In this document: positions 15,641-24,807 of the stretch, piece after piece
Layout of the letters: each line of letters starts with the position of its first letter
How positions within the stretch are numbered: position 1 is the stretch's first letter
Source: Pigmentiphaga sp. H8
GTDB taxonomy: Bacteria > Pseudomonadota > Gammaproteobacteria > Burkholderiales > Burkholderiaceae_B
Length of the DNA: 64,000 bases
Assembly: GCF_003854895.1 (NCBI RefSeq)
Contig: NZ_CP033966.1
Coordinates: forward strand, 3,100,001-3,164,000
Direction: 5' to 3'
Translations under genes and position numbers: made by a program
The notes under the pieces: model-generated
The model's database searches: none
What the model was told of the DNA's origin: nothing
The model's input: the letters and a program-made list of their open reading frames with translations, nothing else

Positions 15641-16429
15641 TCAGCGCACGATACCGCGGGTGGCGGTATCGAGGAAGGCCAGCAAGGTGGACAGCGGGGC
15701 GTCGAGCTCGGGATCCTCGGCGCGCTTGGCCTGGAGTGCCGTACGCGCCTCGTCCAGCGTCAGGTTCTGGCGGTACAGCGTCTTGTAGGCCGCCCGCAGG
15801 CCGGAAACCTGCGCCGGCGTGAAGCCGCGCCGCTTCAGGCCTTCGACGTTGATGCCCACGGCGCGGGCCGGGCTGCCCGAGGACGTGACGAAAGGCGGCA
15901 GGTCCTGCAGCAGCGTCGAATGGACGCTGGTCATGGCATGCGCCCCGATCTTGACGAACTGATGCACGCCGGTCATGCCGCCCAGGAAGACGTGGTCGCC
16001 GATGTGCACGTGGCCGGCCAGTTGCGTGCCGTTGGCCAGGATGATGTGGCTGCCCAGCTGGCAGTCGTGCGCCACGTGCACGTAGGCCATGATCCAGTTG
16101 TCATTGCCCAGGCGCGTCGCGCCGGCGTCCTGCACCGTGCCGGTATTAAGGGTGCAGCACTCGCGTATGGTGTTGCGGTCGCCGATCTCGAGGCGGGTGG
16201 GCTCGCCGGCGTACTTCTTGTCCTGCGGCTCGGCGCCGACCGAGCACGACGGGAAGAAGCGGTTGCCCCGCCCTATCGTCGTATGGCCGTCGATGACGCA
16301 ATGCGGCCCGATCTCGGTATCGGCGCCTATGCGCACGTTCGGCCCGATCATGCTGAACGGGCCAACCGTCACGCTGTCGTCCAGCTGCGCGGCCGGGTCG
16401 ACGAGTGCGGTGGGATGTATCCTCGCCAC
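15641..16429 (-). CDS. lpxA: UDP-N-acetylglucosamine O-acyltransferase
   Basis: First committed step of lipid A synthesis: transfers a 3-hydroxyacyl chain from ACP to UDP-GlcNAc. 262 residues exactly as for E. coli LpxA. The N-terminal two thirds is a left-handed parallel beta helix made of hexapeptide repeats, starting IHPTALVDPAAQLDDSVTVG. GGMTGVHQFVKIG holds the catalytic His. The C-terminal helical part with GLKRRGFTPAQVSGLRAAYKTLYR closes the trimer. Acyl chain length preference cannot be read reliably here. Located between fabZ (12 nt upstream) and lpxB. Confidence 0.97.
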   Translation of the reverse strand: MARIHPTALVDPAAQLDDSVTVGPFSMIGPNVRIGADTEIGPHCVIDGHTTIGRGNRFFPSCSVGAEPQDKKYAGEPTRLEIGDRNTIRECCTLNTGTVQDAGATRLGNDNWIMAYVHVAHDCQLGSHIILANGTQLAGHVHIGDHVFLGGMTGVHQFVKIGAHAMTSVHSTLLQDLPPFVTSSGSPARAVGINVEGLKRRGFTPAQVSGLRAAYKTLYRQNLTLDEARTALQAKRAEDPELDAPLSTLLAFLDTATRGIVR

Positions 16430-16441
16430 GAAAAGCTTCCG

Positions 16442-16888
16442 TCAGGGTTCTAGGATGCGCATGGTGCACATCAGGTCGGCCTCGGCCGCGACCTGTCCGT
16501 CCACCAGCGCCTTGCCGTTGTACTTCCAGATGCCGCGCGACGAACGTTCCACATTGACTTCCAGGCGGAGCTGGTCGCCCGGGACCACCGGCCGCTTGAA
16601 GCGGGCGCCGTCGATGCCGACGAAGTAGTACACGGTGTTGTCGTCGGGCTTCTTGCCGGCCGCGGTGAACGACGTGATGGCGGCCGCCTGGGCCATGGCC
16701 TCCAGGATCAGCACGCCCGGCATGACGGGGTGATGCGGGAAATGGCCGGTGAAGAACGGTTCGTTGATCGACACGTTCTTGATCGCGAGGATCGATTCCC
16801 CGGGCTTGACGTCGATGACCCGATCGATGAGCAGCATCGGATAGCGATGCGGCAAATGGTCGAGTATCCCCTTGATGTCCATTTCCAT
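16442..16888 (-). CDS. fabZ: 3-hydroxyacyl-ACP dehydratase
   Basis: Dehydrates 3-hydroxyacyl-ACP to trans-2-enoyl-ACP in fatty acid elongation, drawing on the same 3-hydroxyacyl-ACP pool used by LpxA and LpxD. I place the start at 16888 (MEMDIKGILDHLPHRYPMLL, 148 residues). The frame opens 15 codons earlier, but that stretch is not family-like, and an ATG at 16882 is also possible. The hot-dog fold signature is GHFPHHPVMPGVLILEAMAQ, with the catalytic His, and Glu in LEAMAQ. Sits between lpxD and lpxA, as in most Gram-negative bacteria. Confidence 0.96.
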   Translation of the reverse strand: MEMDIKGILDHLPHRYPMLLIDRVIDVKPGESILAIKNVSINEPFFTGHFPHHPVMPGVLILEAMAQAAAITSFTAAGKKPDDNTVYYFVGIDGARFKRPVVPGDQLRLEVNVERSSRGIWKYNGKALVDGQVAAEADLMCTMRILEP

Positions 16889-16940
16889 ACAGATTCCAGT
16901 ATTTGATGCGCGGCGGGCCGCTGCGGCGCCCACCCGCCTT

Positions 16941-18059
16941 TTACTTCTTTTCCAGCGCCTTGATACGCTTGGCCATCGTGGCCAGGTGCCTGACAGCGAC
17001 GGCGTTGCGCTCCCACTGGGCGTGCTCGGTCATCGGGAAGAAACCAGTGTACTGCCCCGGCTTGTCGATGTTGCTGTGCACCGGGGTGGCCGCCGAGATG
17101 AAGACGTCGTCGCCGATCTTCAGGTGGCCGCCTATCATCGCGGCGCCGCCGATGGAGCAGCGCTGGCCGATGGTGGTCGATCCGGCGATGCCCACGCAGG
17201 CGGCCATCGCGGTGTGGTCGCCGATGCGGCAGTTGTGGCCGATCATGATCTGGTTGTCGATCTTGACGCCATTGCCGATGACGGTATCGTCCAGCGCGCC
17301 GCGGTCGATGGTGGTGTTGGCGCCGACCTCGACGTCGTCGCCGATGCGCACGCCGCCGAACTGCGGGATCTTGGTCCAGGCGCCCTTGGCCCGCGACGGA
17401 TCCGGCGCGAAACCGAAGCCGTCGCCGCCGATGACCGCGCCGGACAGAACGATGCAGCGCGCTCCCATGCTGACCCCCCGGTACAGCGTGACGCGCGCAT
17501 GCAATACCGTATCGGCGCCGATGCGACAGCCCTCGCCCACGACGCAGCCCGCGCCGATGCGGGCGCGCGGCCCGATCTCCGCGCCGGCCTCGATGACCGC
17601 GAGCGGCCCCACGTGGGCGCTGGAATCGATGCTGGCGCCGGGCGCGACGACGGCCGACGGGTGGATGGCGCCGGCGGGCTGGGGATGCAGCTGCCGGTCG
17701 AACCATTGCCCGATCCGGGCGAACAGCAGATAGGGCGAATTGCACACCACCAGCGGCAGCGCCTGGTCGGCGCGGCCGGCCTGCGCGAGGCTTTCGCGAT
17801 AGGCTTGCGCCACCTCGGCCGTAACCAGCACGACCGCTGCCTGGGCATCGATCAGTTGCGACTGGTAACGAGGATTGGCGACGAAACTCAGTTCCCGCGG
17901 TCCCGCATGCTCGAGGTTCGCGATGCCCGCGACCACGACTTCGCCGCTGGGAAGCGCTTGCGCGCCCCCCGGCTCGATCGTCCACGTCAACCCGGTGGTA
18001 TCGGTTTCGTCGAGCAGCCGTTGCAGCGCCGGCGCGGTCGTGTCAAGCAGGATGGGCAT
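16941..18059 (-). CDS. lpxD: UDP-3-O-acylglucosamine N-acyltransferase
   Basis: Third step of lipid A synthesis: adds a second 3-hydroxyacyl chain, to the amino group of UDP-3-O-acylglucosamine. 372 residues. The N-terminal uridine-binding domain includes NPRY at about residue 61 and PYLLFA. A long run of hexapeptide repeats forms the left-handed beta helix (IHPSAVVAPGASIDSSAHVG and following). The catalytic His region GHNCRIGDHTAMAACVGIAGS is present, and the C-terminal helix ends in a Lys-rich tail. 43 nt downstream of ompH. Confidence 0.97.
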   Translation of the reverse strand: MPILLDTTAPALQRLLDETDTTGLTWTIEPGGAQALPSGEVVVAGIANLEHAGPRELSFVANPRYQSQLIDAQAAVVLVTAEVAQAYRESLAQAGRADQALPLVVCNSPYLLFARIGQWFDRQLHPQPAGAIHPSAVVAPGASIDSSAHVGPLAVIEAGAEIGPRARIGAGCVVGEGCRIGADTVLHARVTLYRGVSMGARCIVLSGAVIGGDGFGFAPDPSRAKGAWTKIPQFGGVRIGDDVEVGANTTIDRGALDDTVIGNGVKIDNQIMIGHNCRIGDHTAMAACVGIAGSTTIGQRCSIGGAAMIGGHLKIGDDVFISAATPVHSNIDKPGQYTGFFPMTEHAQWERNAVAVRHLATMAKRIKALEKK

Positions 18060-18102
18060 GCGAAGCTCGCGCGGACGACAGGAACATGCGAGAGCGGCGC
18101 AA

Positions 18103-18675
18103 TTACTTGGCGCCGCTGTTCAGGGCCTTCAGGACCTTGTCGGTGATGTCGACGCGCGGGCTGACCACGACGGCTTCCTGGAAGATCAGGTCGTAGTTTT
18201 CCTGCTCGGCGATCTGCTTGATCACGCGGTTGGCGCGCTCGAGGATCTGCGAGAGTTCCTCGTTGCGGCGCTGGTTCAGGTCCTCCTGGAACTCGCGGCG
18301 CTTGCGCTGGAAGTCCTTGTCGAGGTCGCTCAGGTCGCGCTGGCGGCGGGTGCGGTCGGATTCGGACAGCACGGCGCTGTCCTTGTCCAACTGTTCCGAC
18401 TGGGTGCGCAGGCGATTTGCCATGTCTTGCAGCTCGGCATCGCGCTTCTTGAAGTCGGCCTCGATCTTGGCCTGGGCCGCCTTGGCCGGGGCGGCGTCGC
18501 GGAAGATCCGCTCGGTGTTGACGAAGCCGATCTTGACCGGGGCCTGGGATGCCTGGGCATGAGCCGCGCCGACAGCGGCACTAGAAAGCACCAGAGCCGC
18601 CAGCACCCGGCCGGCACCCTTGACTGCAGAGGACGCGGTCAGACTGGTAGCAGATGTCGAAAACATGCGGATCAT
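18103..18675 (-). CDS. ompH: OmpH/Skp-family periplasmic chaperone
   Basis: Periplasmic holdase that carries unfolded outer-membrane proteins from the Sec channel towards BamA. 190 residues. The signal peptide extends to about residue 41 (AALVLSSAAVGAAHAQ). It is followed by KIGFVNTERIFRDAAPA and a long, highly charged coiled-coil arm (QAKIEADFKKRDAELQDMAN and onwards), then a hydrophobic C-terminal strand with VDITDKVLKALN. A second Met at position 4 may be the true start. Immediately downstream of bamA, its functional partner. Confidence 0.93.
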   Translation of the reverse strand: MIRMFSTSATSLTASSAVKGAGRVLAALVLSSAAVGAAHAQASQAPVKIGFVNTERIFRDAAPAKAAQAKIEADFKKRDAELQDMANRLRTQSEQLDKDSAVLSESDRTRRQRDLSDLDKDFQRKRREFQEDLNQRRNEELSQILERANRVIKQIAEQENYDLIFQEAVVVSPRVDITDKVLKALNSGAK

Positions 18676-18823
18676 TTATTTCTCGCTAGGAAGGTAGTCG
18701 TGTATTTTGCCACTAATGGCGCCGGGCCGGGCAAGCGCCCGGGGCCTGGCCCTGGTAATTGGTTGTAGCAGAAAAATTCCCGGGCGGGCATAGGCCTTGC
18801 GGCCACCCGCCTCTTTCGCGTCG

Positions 18824-21118
18824 TCAGAACCCCGTGCCGATCTGGAACTGGAAGCTCTGGGTCCGGTCCTGGGGCTTGGCGTTGAGCGCCTTGCCGAAGG
18901 AAATCTTCAGCGGACCGATGGGCGATTGCCAGCTCAGGCCGATACCGGCCGAGTACCGCAGCTGGCCCAGGTTGATGTTCTCCTCGTCGGCGTAGACGTT
19001 ACCCGCGTCGGCGAACAGGAACCAGCGCAGCGTGCGGTCCTGCTGGGTGCCGGGGAACGGCAGCAGCAGTTCGGCATTGGCAATGACCCGCTTGGCGCCG
19101 CCCAGGCTGTCGCCGTTCTTGCTGTCGCGCGGGCCCAGCGAACCGCCGTCGTAGCCGCGCACCGACCCGATACCGCCGGCGTACACGTTCTTGAGCAGCG
19201 GGTACGGCCGGCCACCGAAGCCCTTGCCGTAGTCGACTTGGCCGTTCAGCGCCAGCGTCATGCTGCGCGTGATGGGCCAGTAGTACTGGTGCTGGTAGCT
19301 GGCCTTGTAGTAGCGCAGGTCGCCGAACAGCGAGGTTTCGCCGGCGGCGCGCTGGTACGTGCCGCGCGTGGGCGCCAGCGCGCTGTCGCGCCGGTCGTTG
19401 CTCCAGCCCACCGAGAAGATGACGGCGTTGCTGCGCGCACCGAAGGTGTTGACGTAGTCGATGAAGCGCTGCGGGCTGCTGTCGTAGGTGTCGATGTCGT
19501 TGGCTTCCAGCGCGGTGCCGAAGAACACGCGCTGGGTTTCCGTGAAGGGCACGCCGAACGTCAGGCTCGCCCCCATGGTCTTGATGCGGTAGTCGCCGGT
19601 GTTGATCGACAGCGGACGCAGCGTACGGTAGTAGAGGCTGGTCGACCGGCTGATGCCATCCTGCGTGAAGTACGGGTTGGTCTGGCTGATCGCGATCGTG
19701 CGGTAGGTCTTGCCGGTGTTCAGCTCCAGGCCGGCGGTGGTGCCGCTGCCGAAGATGTTGTCCTGGCTGATACCCGCCGACAGCACCACCTTGTCGGTAC
19801 TGCTGAAGCCCGCGCCCAGGTTGATCATGCCCGTGGGCTTTTCCTGGACGTTCACGTTGACGTCGATCTGGTCGGGCGTGCCCGGCACCGGCGGCGTCTC
19901 GATGTTGATGTTCTGGAAATAGCCCAGGCGGTCGATCCGGTCGCGCGACAGCTGGATCTTGCCGGCGTCGTACCAGGCGCTCTCGAGCTGGCGCATCTCG
20001 CGGCGGATCACGACGTCGCGGGTGCGGGTGTTGCCGCCGATGTTCACGCGGCGCACGTACACGCGGCGGTTGGGATCGACGAAGAAGGTGATGGCCGCGG
20101 TTTTTTTCTCGCGGTCGACCTGGGGCGTGGCATTGACGTTGCTGAAGGCGTAGCCCAGCTTGCCCAGGTGGTCGGTAATGGCCTTGCTGGAAGCGTTGAC
20201 CTTCTCGGCCGAGAAGGTCTCGCCGGGCTTGACCGTGATCAGCTTGTTGAGGTCTTCGTCCAGGCCCAGCAGGTCGCCCGCCAGCTTGACGTCGCTGACC
20301 GAGTACTTGTCGCCCTCGGTGATGGACAGGGTGATGAAGATGTCCTTGCGGTCGGGCGAGATCGTGACCTGCGGCGAATCGACGTTGAACTCGAGGTAGC
20401 CGCGGTTCATGTAGTAGGAGCGCAGGGTTTCGATGTCGCCCTGCAGCTTCTGGCGGGAATACTGGTCGGCCTTGGTGTACCAGGTCAGCCAGCCCGGCGT
20501 GGTGAGCTGCAGCAGGTCCAGCAGCTCGCTTTCGCGGATGGCCTTGGCGCCGATGATCTTGATGCCCGCGATGCGCGCCACGTCGCCTTCGAAGATGTCG
20601 AAGGTGATTCCGACGCGATTGCGTTCGAGCGGCGTGATCGTGGGCACGATCTCGACCGAGTACTTGCCGCGCGCCAGGTACTGTCGCTTGAGCTCCTGCA
20701 CGGCGCGGTCGAGCAAGGCGCGGTCGAAGATGCGGGCCTCGGCGAAGCCCACTTCGGCCAGCGACTTGAGCACGTTGGCGGACTCGAATTCACGCATGCC
20801 GTTGAAGGAGATCGCGGCGATCGCGGGGCGTTCGTCGACGATGACCACCACCACGTCGTTCTCGACCTCGATGCGCACGTCGCGGAAGAAGCCCGTGCCA
20901 TACAGCGCGCGCACCGCCTGCGTGGCCTGCTCTTCGGTGAAGCGTTCGCCCACCTTGACCGGGAGGTACCCGAATACCGTGCCGGCTTCGGTGCGCTGGA
21001 TGCCTTCCACCCGGATGTCGCGGACGACGAAGGGATCGAAGGCGTAGGCCAGCGGAGTGACCGCCATGGCCAGCAAAATGGACAGCAGACGCGGCATGCG
21101 CCGGGTGCGATTGGTCAT
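18824..21118 (-). CDS. bamA: Outer-membrane protein assembly factor BamA
   Basis: Core of the BAM complex, which inserts beta-barrel proteins into the outer membrane. From the ATG at 21118 there are 764 residues starting MTNRTRRMPRLLSILLAMA, a signal peptide ending at AYA before FDPFVVRDIRVEGIQRTEAG. Five POTRA domains fill the first half, each with the GN..T/VG pattern. The C-terminal 16-strand barrel includes VRGYDGGSLGPRD, the conserved loop 6 VRGY, and ends in an aromatic residue (QFQIGTGF), the outer-membrane signature. The frame continues 27 codons upstream without a signal sequence, so that start was rejected. Confidence 0.97.
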   Translation of the reverse strand: MTNRTRRMPRLLSILLAMAVTPLAYAFDPFVVRDIRVEGIQRTEAGTVFGYLPVKVGERFTEEQATQAVRALYGTGFFRDVRIEVENDVVVVIVDERPAIAAISFNGMREFESANVLKSLAEVGFAEARIFDRALLDRAVQELKRQYLARGKYSVEIVPTITPLERNRVGITFDIFEGDVARIAGIKIIGAKAIRESELLDLLQLTTPGWLTWYTKADQYSRQKLQGDIETLRSYYMNRGYLEFNVDSPQVTISPDRKDIFITLSITEGDKYSVSDVKLAGDLLGLDEDLNKLITVKPGETFSAEKVNASSKAITDHLGKLGYAFSNVNATPQVDREKKTAAITFFVDPNRRVYVRRVNIGGNTRTRDVVIRREMRQLESAWYDAGKIQLSRDRIDRLGYFQNINIETPPVPGTPDQIDVNVNVQEKPTGMINLGAGFSSTDKVVLSAGISQDNIFGSGTTAGLELNTGKTYRTIAISQTNPYFTQDGISRSTSLYYRTLRPLSINTGDYRIKTMGASLTFGVPFTETQRVFFGTALEANDIDTYDSSPQRFIDYVNTFGARSNAVIFSVGWSNDRRDSALAPTRGTYQRAAGETSLFGDLRYYKASYQHQYYWPITRSMTLALNGQVDYGKGFGGRPYPLLKNVYAGGIGSVRGYDGGSLGPRDSKNGDSLGGAKRVIANAELLLPFPGTQQDRTLRWFLFADAGNVYADEENINLGQLRYSAGIGLSWQSPIGPLKISFGKALNAKPQDRTQSFQFQIGTGF

Positions 21119-21238
21119 GCGTAATCCCGGAGTTTTCTTAATTGAGTGATATGCGAAAGCGCGGCGTGCGGCTCGATCCGGCCCGGGCGGTCGAGGCACG
21201 GTCCACGGGGGCGGCGGGCAAGGCGGCGCGCATGGGTT

Positions 21239-22573
21239 CTAGGTCAGCAGTCGCGTAAAGTCGTTGAACAAGGCAACGGCCATCAGCACCATCAGGATGC
21301 CGAACCCGGCGCGCTGCCCCACTTCCATCCAGCGTTCCGGCGGCGGACTGCCCCGGATGATCTCGACGAGATAATACAGCAGGTGCCCCCCGTCCAGCAT
21401 GGGGATGGGCAGGAGATTCAACACGCCCAGACTGACGCTGACCAGCGCCAGGAAGGCGATGTACGCTTCCAGCCCCATCCTGGCGGTCTGGCCGGCGTAG
21501 TCGGCGATGGTGACCGGCCCGCTCAGGTTGCTCAGCGCCACGTCCCCCACCAGCATCTTGCCCAGCATCCGCAGCGAGAACCAGGACACCTCGGCGGTGC
21601 GCTGGGCGCCCATGGCCAGGCTCTCGACCGGGCCGTGACGCACGGTGATGAGCTGGATGTCGCCGCCGATCTGGGCGCCGATGCGGCCCACCAGCGTACC
21701 GTCCGCCAGGCGTTCCTCGCGCGGCAGGACGTCGATCGCCAGCGCCGCGCCGTCGCGCACCACGGACAGGCGCAGCGGCTGGCCGGCGTGGGCCTGGATC
21801 AGCGTGATCAACTCGGTGGCCGAAGGATCCTTCTTGTCGCCCACCGCCACCACCCTGTCGCCGGCCAGGAGGCCCGCCTGGGCGGCGGCGCTCTCGGGCA
21901 TGATGCCGCGGATCACGGGTTTCGGGCTGGCCAGGCCAAAGCCCTCGCGGCCCAGCACGTCGCCTTCCATCTGGCCCAGCGCGGCCTGGGAGAAATCGAC
22001 CGGACGCACCCGGCGCTCGCCGCTGGCCGTCTGCACCTCGACCGCGGGACGCCCCTTGTCGGTCAGGCTCTTGAGCAGCATCCAGCGCGCGTCGCCCCAG
22101 GTACCCACCTCGGCGCCGTCGATGGCGAGAATGCGGTCGCCCGCCTGGACGCCCGCCGCGAAGGCCGGCGTGCCGGCCGCGGGAGCGCCCAGCACGGCGG
22201 CGGGCTCCTTGACGCCGGCCATGTTCAGCGCCGCGTACAGCAGCGCCGCCAGCACCAGGTTGAACACCGGTCCGGCCGCGACGATGGCGATGCGCTTGCC
22301 CACCGGCTGGGCGTTGAACGCCCGACCACGTTCGGCGGCGGAGACCTCGCCCTCGCGCTCGTCCAGCATCTTCACGTAGCCGCCCAGCGGGATCGCCGAC
22401 AGGGCCCATTCCGTGCCGTGGCGGTCGGTGCGCTTGCACAGCACCTTGCCGAACCCCACCGAGAACCTCAGGATGCGCACCCCGCATGCGCGGGCCACGA
22501 GGTAGTGCCCAAGTTCATGGATCACCACCAGCACGCCCAGCGCGACGGCGAAGGCCGCCAACGTCAACAACAT
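21239..22573 (-). CDS. rseP: Site-2 intramembrane metalloprotease RseP
   Basis: Cuts membrane-spanning anti-sigma factors and leftover signal peptides inside the inner membrane. In enterics it activates the envelope stress sigma factor. 444 residues. The zinc motif HELGH lies in the first membrane segment (LVVIHELGHYLVARACGV), and the second motif NLLPIPMLDGGHL near the C-terminus contributes the third ligand Asp. Two PDZ domains lie between (GDRILAIDGAEV and GDRVVAVGDKKD). Placed between dxr and bamA, which is the common order. Confidence 0.96.
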   Translation of the reverse strand: MLLTLAAFAVALGVLVVIHELGHYLVARACGVRILRFSVGFGKVLCKRTDRHGTEWALSAIPLGGYVKMLDEREGEVSAAERGRAFNAQPVGKRIAIVAAGPVFNLVLAALLYAALNMAGVKEPAAVLGAPAAGTPAFAAGVQAGDRILAIDGAEVGTWGDARWMLLKSLTDKGRPAVEVQTASGERRVRPVDFSQAALGQMEGDVLGREGFGLASPKPVIRGIMPESAAAQAGLLAGDRVVAVGDKKDPSATELITLIQAHAGQPLRLSVVRDGAALAIDVLPREERLADGTLVGRIGAQIGGDIQLITVRHGPVESLAMGAQRTAEVSWFSLRMLGKMLVGDVALSNLSGPVTIADYAGQTARMGLEAYIAFLALVSVSLGVLNLLPIPMLDGGHLLYYLVEIIRGSPPPERWMEVGQRAGFGILMVLMAVALFNDFTRLLT

Positions 22574-22740
22574 GGAAATCTCCTTGCTCCGGCGCCCTGC
22601 CCTGGCAGCCGAACCGACGATTTAACACGGAAATGCACGCCGGCTCCGGAAACACGCGGGGAATCTCGGTAAGCGAACATGACAGGATTATCGGCCAAAG
22701 GCCGGTGACCGGGAGCCTGGCGGCGCGGCAAGCGCGCCTC

Positions 22741-23955
22741 CTAGCGGCCCGTCCCGGCGTTCCGGGCCAGGGCCTCGCGGGCCCGTGCGCGGGCCTCGCC
22801 ATCCAGGTCGAGCAAGCCATCCAGGCTGCCCAGCCGGCCCGCCACGCTCGTCCATGCGCCCTCCAGCACGGTCTCGATGATAGCCGCGATTGCCGGATAG
22901 GGGGCGGCGCCCCGCAGGAAAGCCTCGACCGCCACTTCGTTGGCGGCATTCAGGGCCACGCAGGCACCCTGCCCCGCGCGCAGCGCCTCGAAGGCCAGCC
23001 GCAGGCAGGGGAAACGGGCCAGGTCAGGGGCCTCGAAGTCCAGCCGGCCCAGGCGGGCCAGGTCGAGCGGCCCCACGCCCGTGGCGATGCGTTCGGGAAA
23101 CGCCAGGCCGTACGCGATGGGGGTGCGCATGTCGGGATGGCCGAGTTGCGCCAGCACCGAGCCGTCGTCGTACTCGACCATGGAATGGATCACGCTTTGC
23201 GGGTGGACCACGACGTCGATGCGCTCCGGCGGCATCGCGAACAGCCAGTGCGCCTCGATGACCTCCAGCCCCTTGTTCAGCATGGTGGCCGAATCGACCG
23301 AGATCTTGCGCCCCATGGACCAATTGGGATGGGCACAGGCCTGGTCCGGCGTGACGTCCGCCAGGCTGTCCAGCGGCCGGGTGCGGAACGGGCCGCCGGA
23401 GGCGGTAAGCAGCAGCCGGCGCACGCCCGGCGCCGGCGCCTGGGCCGCCGAAGCACGGGCGCCATGCGGCAGGCACTGGAAGATGGCGTTGTGTTCGCTG
23501 TCGATAGGCAGGAGTTCGGCGCCGTTGTCGCGCACCGCGTCCATGAACAGGCGCCCCGCCACCACCAGGGCTTCCTTGTTGGCCAGCAGCACCCGCTTGC
23601 CCGCGCTGGCGGCCGCCAGCGCCGAAGGCAGCCCCGCGGCGCCCACGATGGCGGCCATGACCGTGTCGCTGGCCTCGTCGGCGGCGGTCTCGGCCAGCGC
23701 CTCGGCACCCACGCGGATCTCGGGCAGCCGTGCCCGGCCCCGCCAGGCGTCGACGAAACGCTGGCGCGCCGCGTCGTCGGGCACCACCACGACGGCGGCC
23801 TGGCTGGCTTCCGCCTGGGCGGCAAGCTGCTCCATGCGGCTGTGGGCGCTCAGGGCATGGACGCGGTAGCGCTGAGGATGGCGCGCGATCACGTCCAGCG
23901 TGCTGGCGCCGATGGAGCCGGTGGCGCCCAGCAGGGTGACGGTACGGAAGGTCAT
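22741..23955 (-). CDS. dxr: 1-deoxy-D-xylulose 5-phosphate reductoisomerase
   Basis: Second step of the MEP isoprenoid pathway: NADPH-dependent rearrangement of DXP to 2-C-methylerythritol 4-phosphate. The start at 23955 gives 404 residues (MTFRTVTLLGATGSIGASTL), with a Rossmann NADPH motif. A longer upstream frame is only the overlap with cdsA. ANKEALVVAG, IDSEHNAIFQCL (metal Asp and Glu), TASGGPFR and HPNWSMGRKISVDSATM are the expected active-site segments. Supplies the precursor for UppS, encoded two genes upstream. Start overlaps the cdsA stop (ATGA). Confidence 0.97.
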   Translation of the reverse strand: MTFRTVTLLGATGSIGASTLDVIARHPQRYRVHALSAHSRMEQLAAQAEASQAAVVVVPDDAARQRFVDAWRGRARLPEIRVGAEALAETAADEASDTVMAAIVGAAGLPSALAAASAGKRVLLANKEALVVAGRLFMDAVRDNGAELLPIDSEHNAIFQCLPHGARASAAQAPAPGVRRLLLTASGGPFRTRPLDSLADVTPDQACAHPNWSMGRKISVDSATMLNKGLEVIEAHWLFAMPPERIDVVVHPQSVIHSMVEYDDGSVLAQLGHPDMRTPIAYGLAFPERIATGVGPLDLARLGRLDFEAPDLARFPCLRLAFEALRAGQGACVALNAANEVAVEAFLRGAAPYPAIAAIIETVLEGAWTSVAGRLGSLDGLLDLDGEARARAREALARNAGTGR

Positions 23956-24803
23956 GACAGCAGGACGGCCAGCGGCAGGACGGGAATCAGGGCATCGATG
24001 CGATCCAGCACGCCGCCATGGCCCGGCAGCAGGCTGCTGGAATCCTTGATGCCGGCGCGCCGCTTGATCAGCGATTCGAACAGGTCGCCCGCGATGGACA
24101 GCGCCGCCAGCACCACCGCCAGGATCAGCGCCCCGGCCCATCCCCAGCGCGCGACCAGGGCGGCGCCGAAGGTACCGGGGAAGAAGCCGCAGGCCAGCAC
24201 GAAGACCGCCACGCAGACGATGCCGCCCAGCGCGCCCTCGCGGGTCTTGCCCGGGCTGATGTGCGGCGCCAGCTTGTTGCGTCCCAATGCCCGGCCGACG
24301 AAATAGGCGGAGATGTCGGCGATCCAGACCACCGCCATCAGGGTCAGCAGGAACGGCATGCTGCGCGCGAACGCCGCGGTCAGCGCCGACCAGGCGGCCA
24401 GCAGCGCGAACGGCGCCAGCGCGGTCAGCCACGGGTTGCAGGGCTCGGCGTCGGGACTGGCGCGGAACAGCATGGGCACCAGAAGGCCCAGCCAGACCGC
24501 CGAGACGGCGATCCACAGGCCGCGCCAGACATCGCCGGCGGGCCCGGCCGACAGGTCGGCGCCGCCGCTGTTCCAGCGCCAGGCGATCAGGGCCGCGCCC
24601 AGCGCCGCGCCCGCCGCGATGGCGGGCAGGTGGGGACGGCCGGTGCCGCCGCGAGGCGACAGCGTCAGGCGCCACCACTCCCACAGCGCGCAACCCACGA
24701 ACACGGCCATCAATATCTCGAAGGGCCGCGGATCGGCAACCGCCAGCACGGCGACCAGGACGATCAGCAGGACGATGGCGGTGACGACGCGTTGCCCGAG
24801 CAT
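23952..24803 (-). CDS. cdsA: Phosphatidate cytidylyltransferase
   Basis: Makes CDP-diacylglycerol from phosphatidate and CTP at the inner membrane, the branch point to all phospholipids. 283 residues with about eight predicted membrane segments, rich in Ala, Leu and Trp. The C-terminal family signature is close to KDSSSLLPGHGGVLDRIDAL, and the catalytic aspartates are present. The stop overlaps dxr by 4 nt and the start is 4 nt from uppS, so all three are almost certainly one transcript. Confidence 0.96.
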   Translation of the reverse strand: MLGQRVVTAIVLLIVLVAVLAVADPRPFEILMAVFVGCALWEWWRLTLSPRGGTGRPHLPAIAAGAALGAALIAWRWNSGGADLSAGPAGDVWRGLWIAVSAVWLGLLVPMLFRASPDAEPCNPWLTALAPFALLAAWSALTAAFARSMPFLLTLMAVVWIADISAYFVGRALGRNKLAPHISPGKTREGALGGIVCVAVFVLACGFFPGTFGAALVARWGWAGALILAVVLAALSIAGDLFESLIKRRAGIKDSSSLLPGHGGVLDRIDALIPVLPLAVLLS

Positions 24804-24807
24804 GGAC

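Noticed and set aside
22574..22740. Terminator or gene in the rseP-dxr spacer
   Set aside because: No hairpin with a T tract and no credible small frame. Both genes are in one direction and probably cotranscribed.
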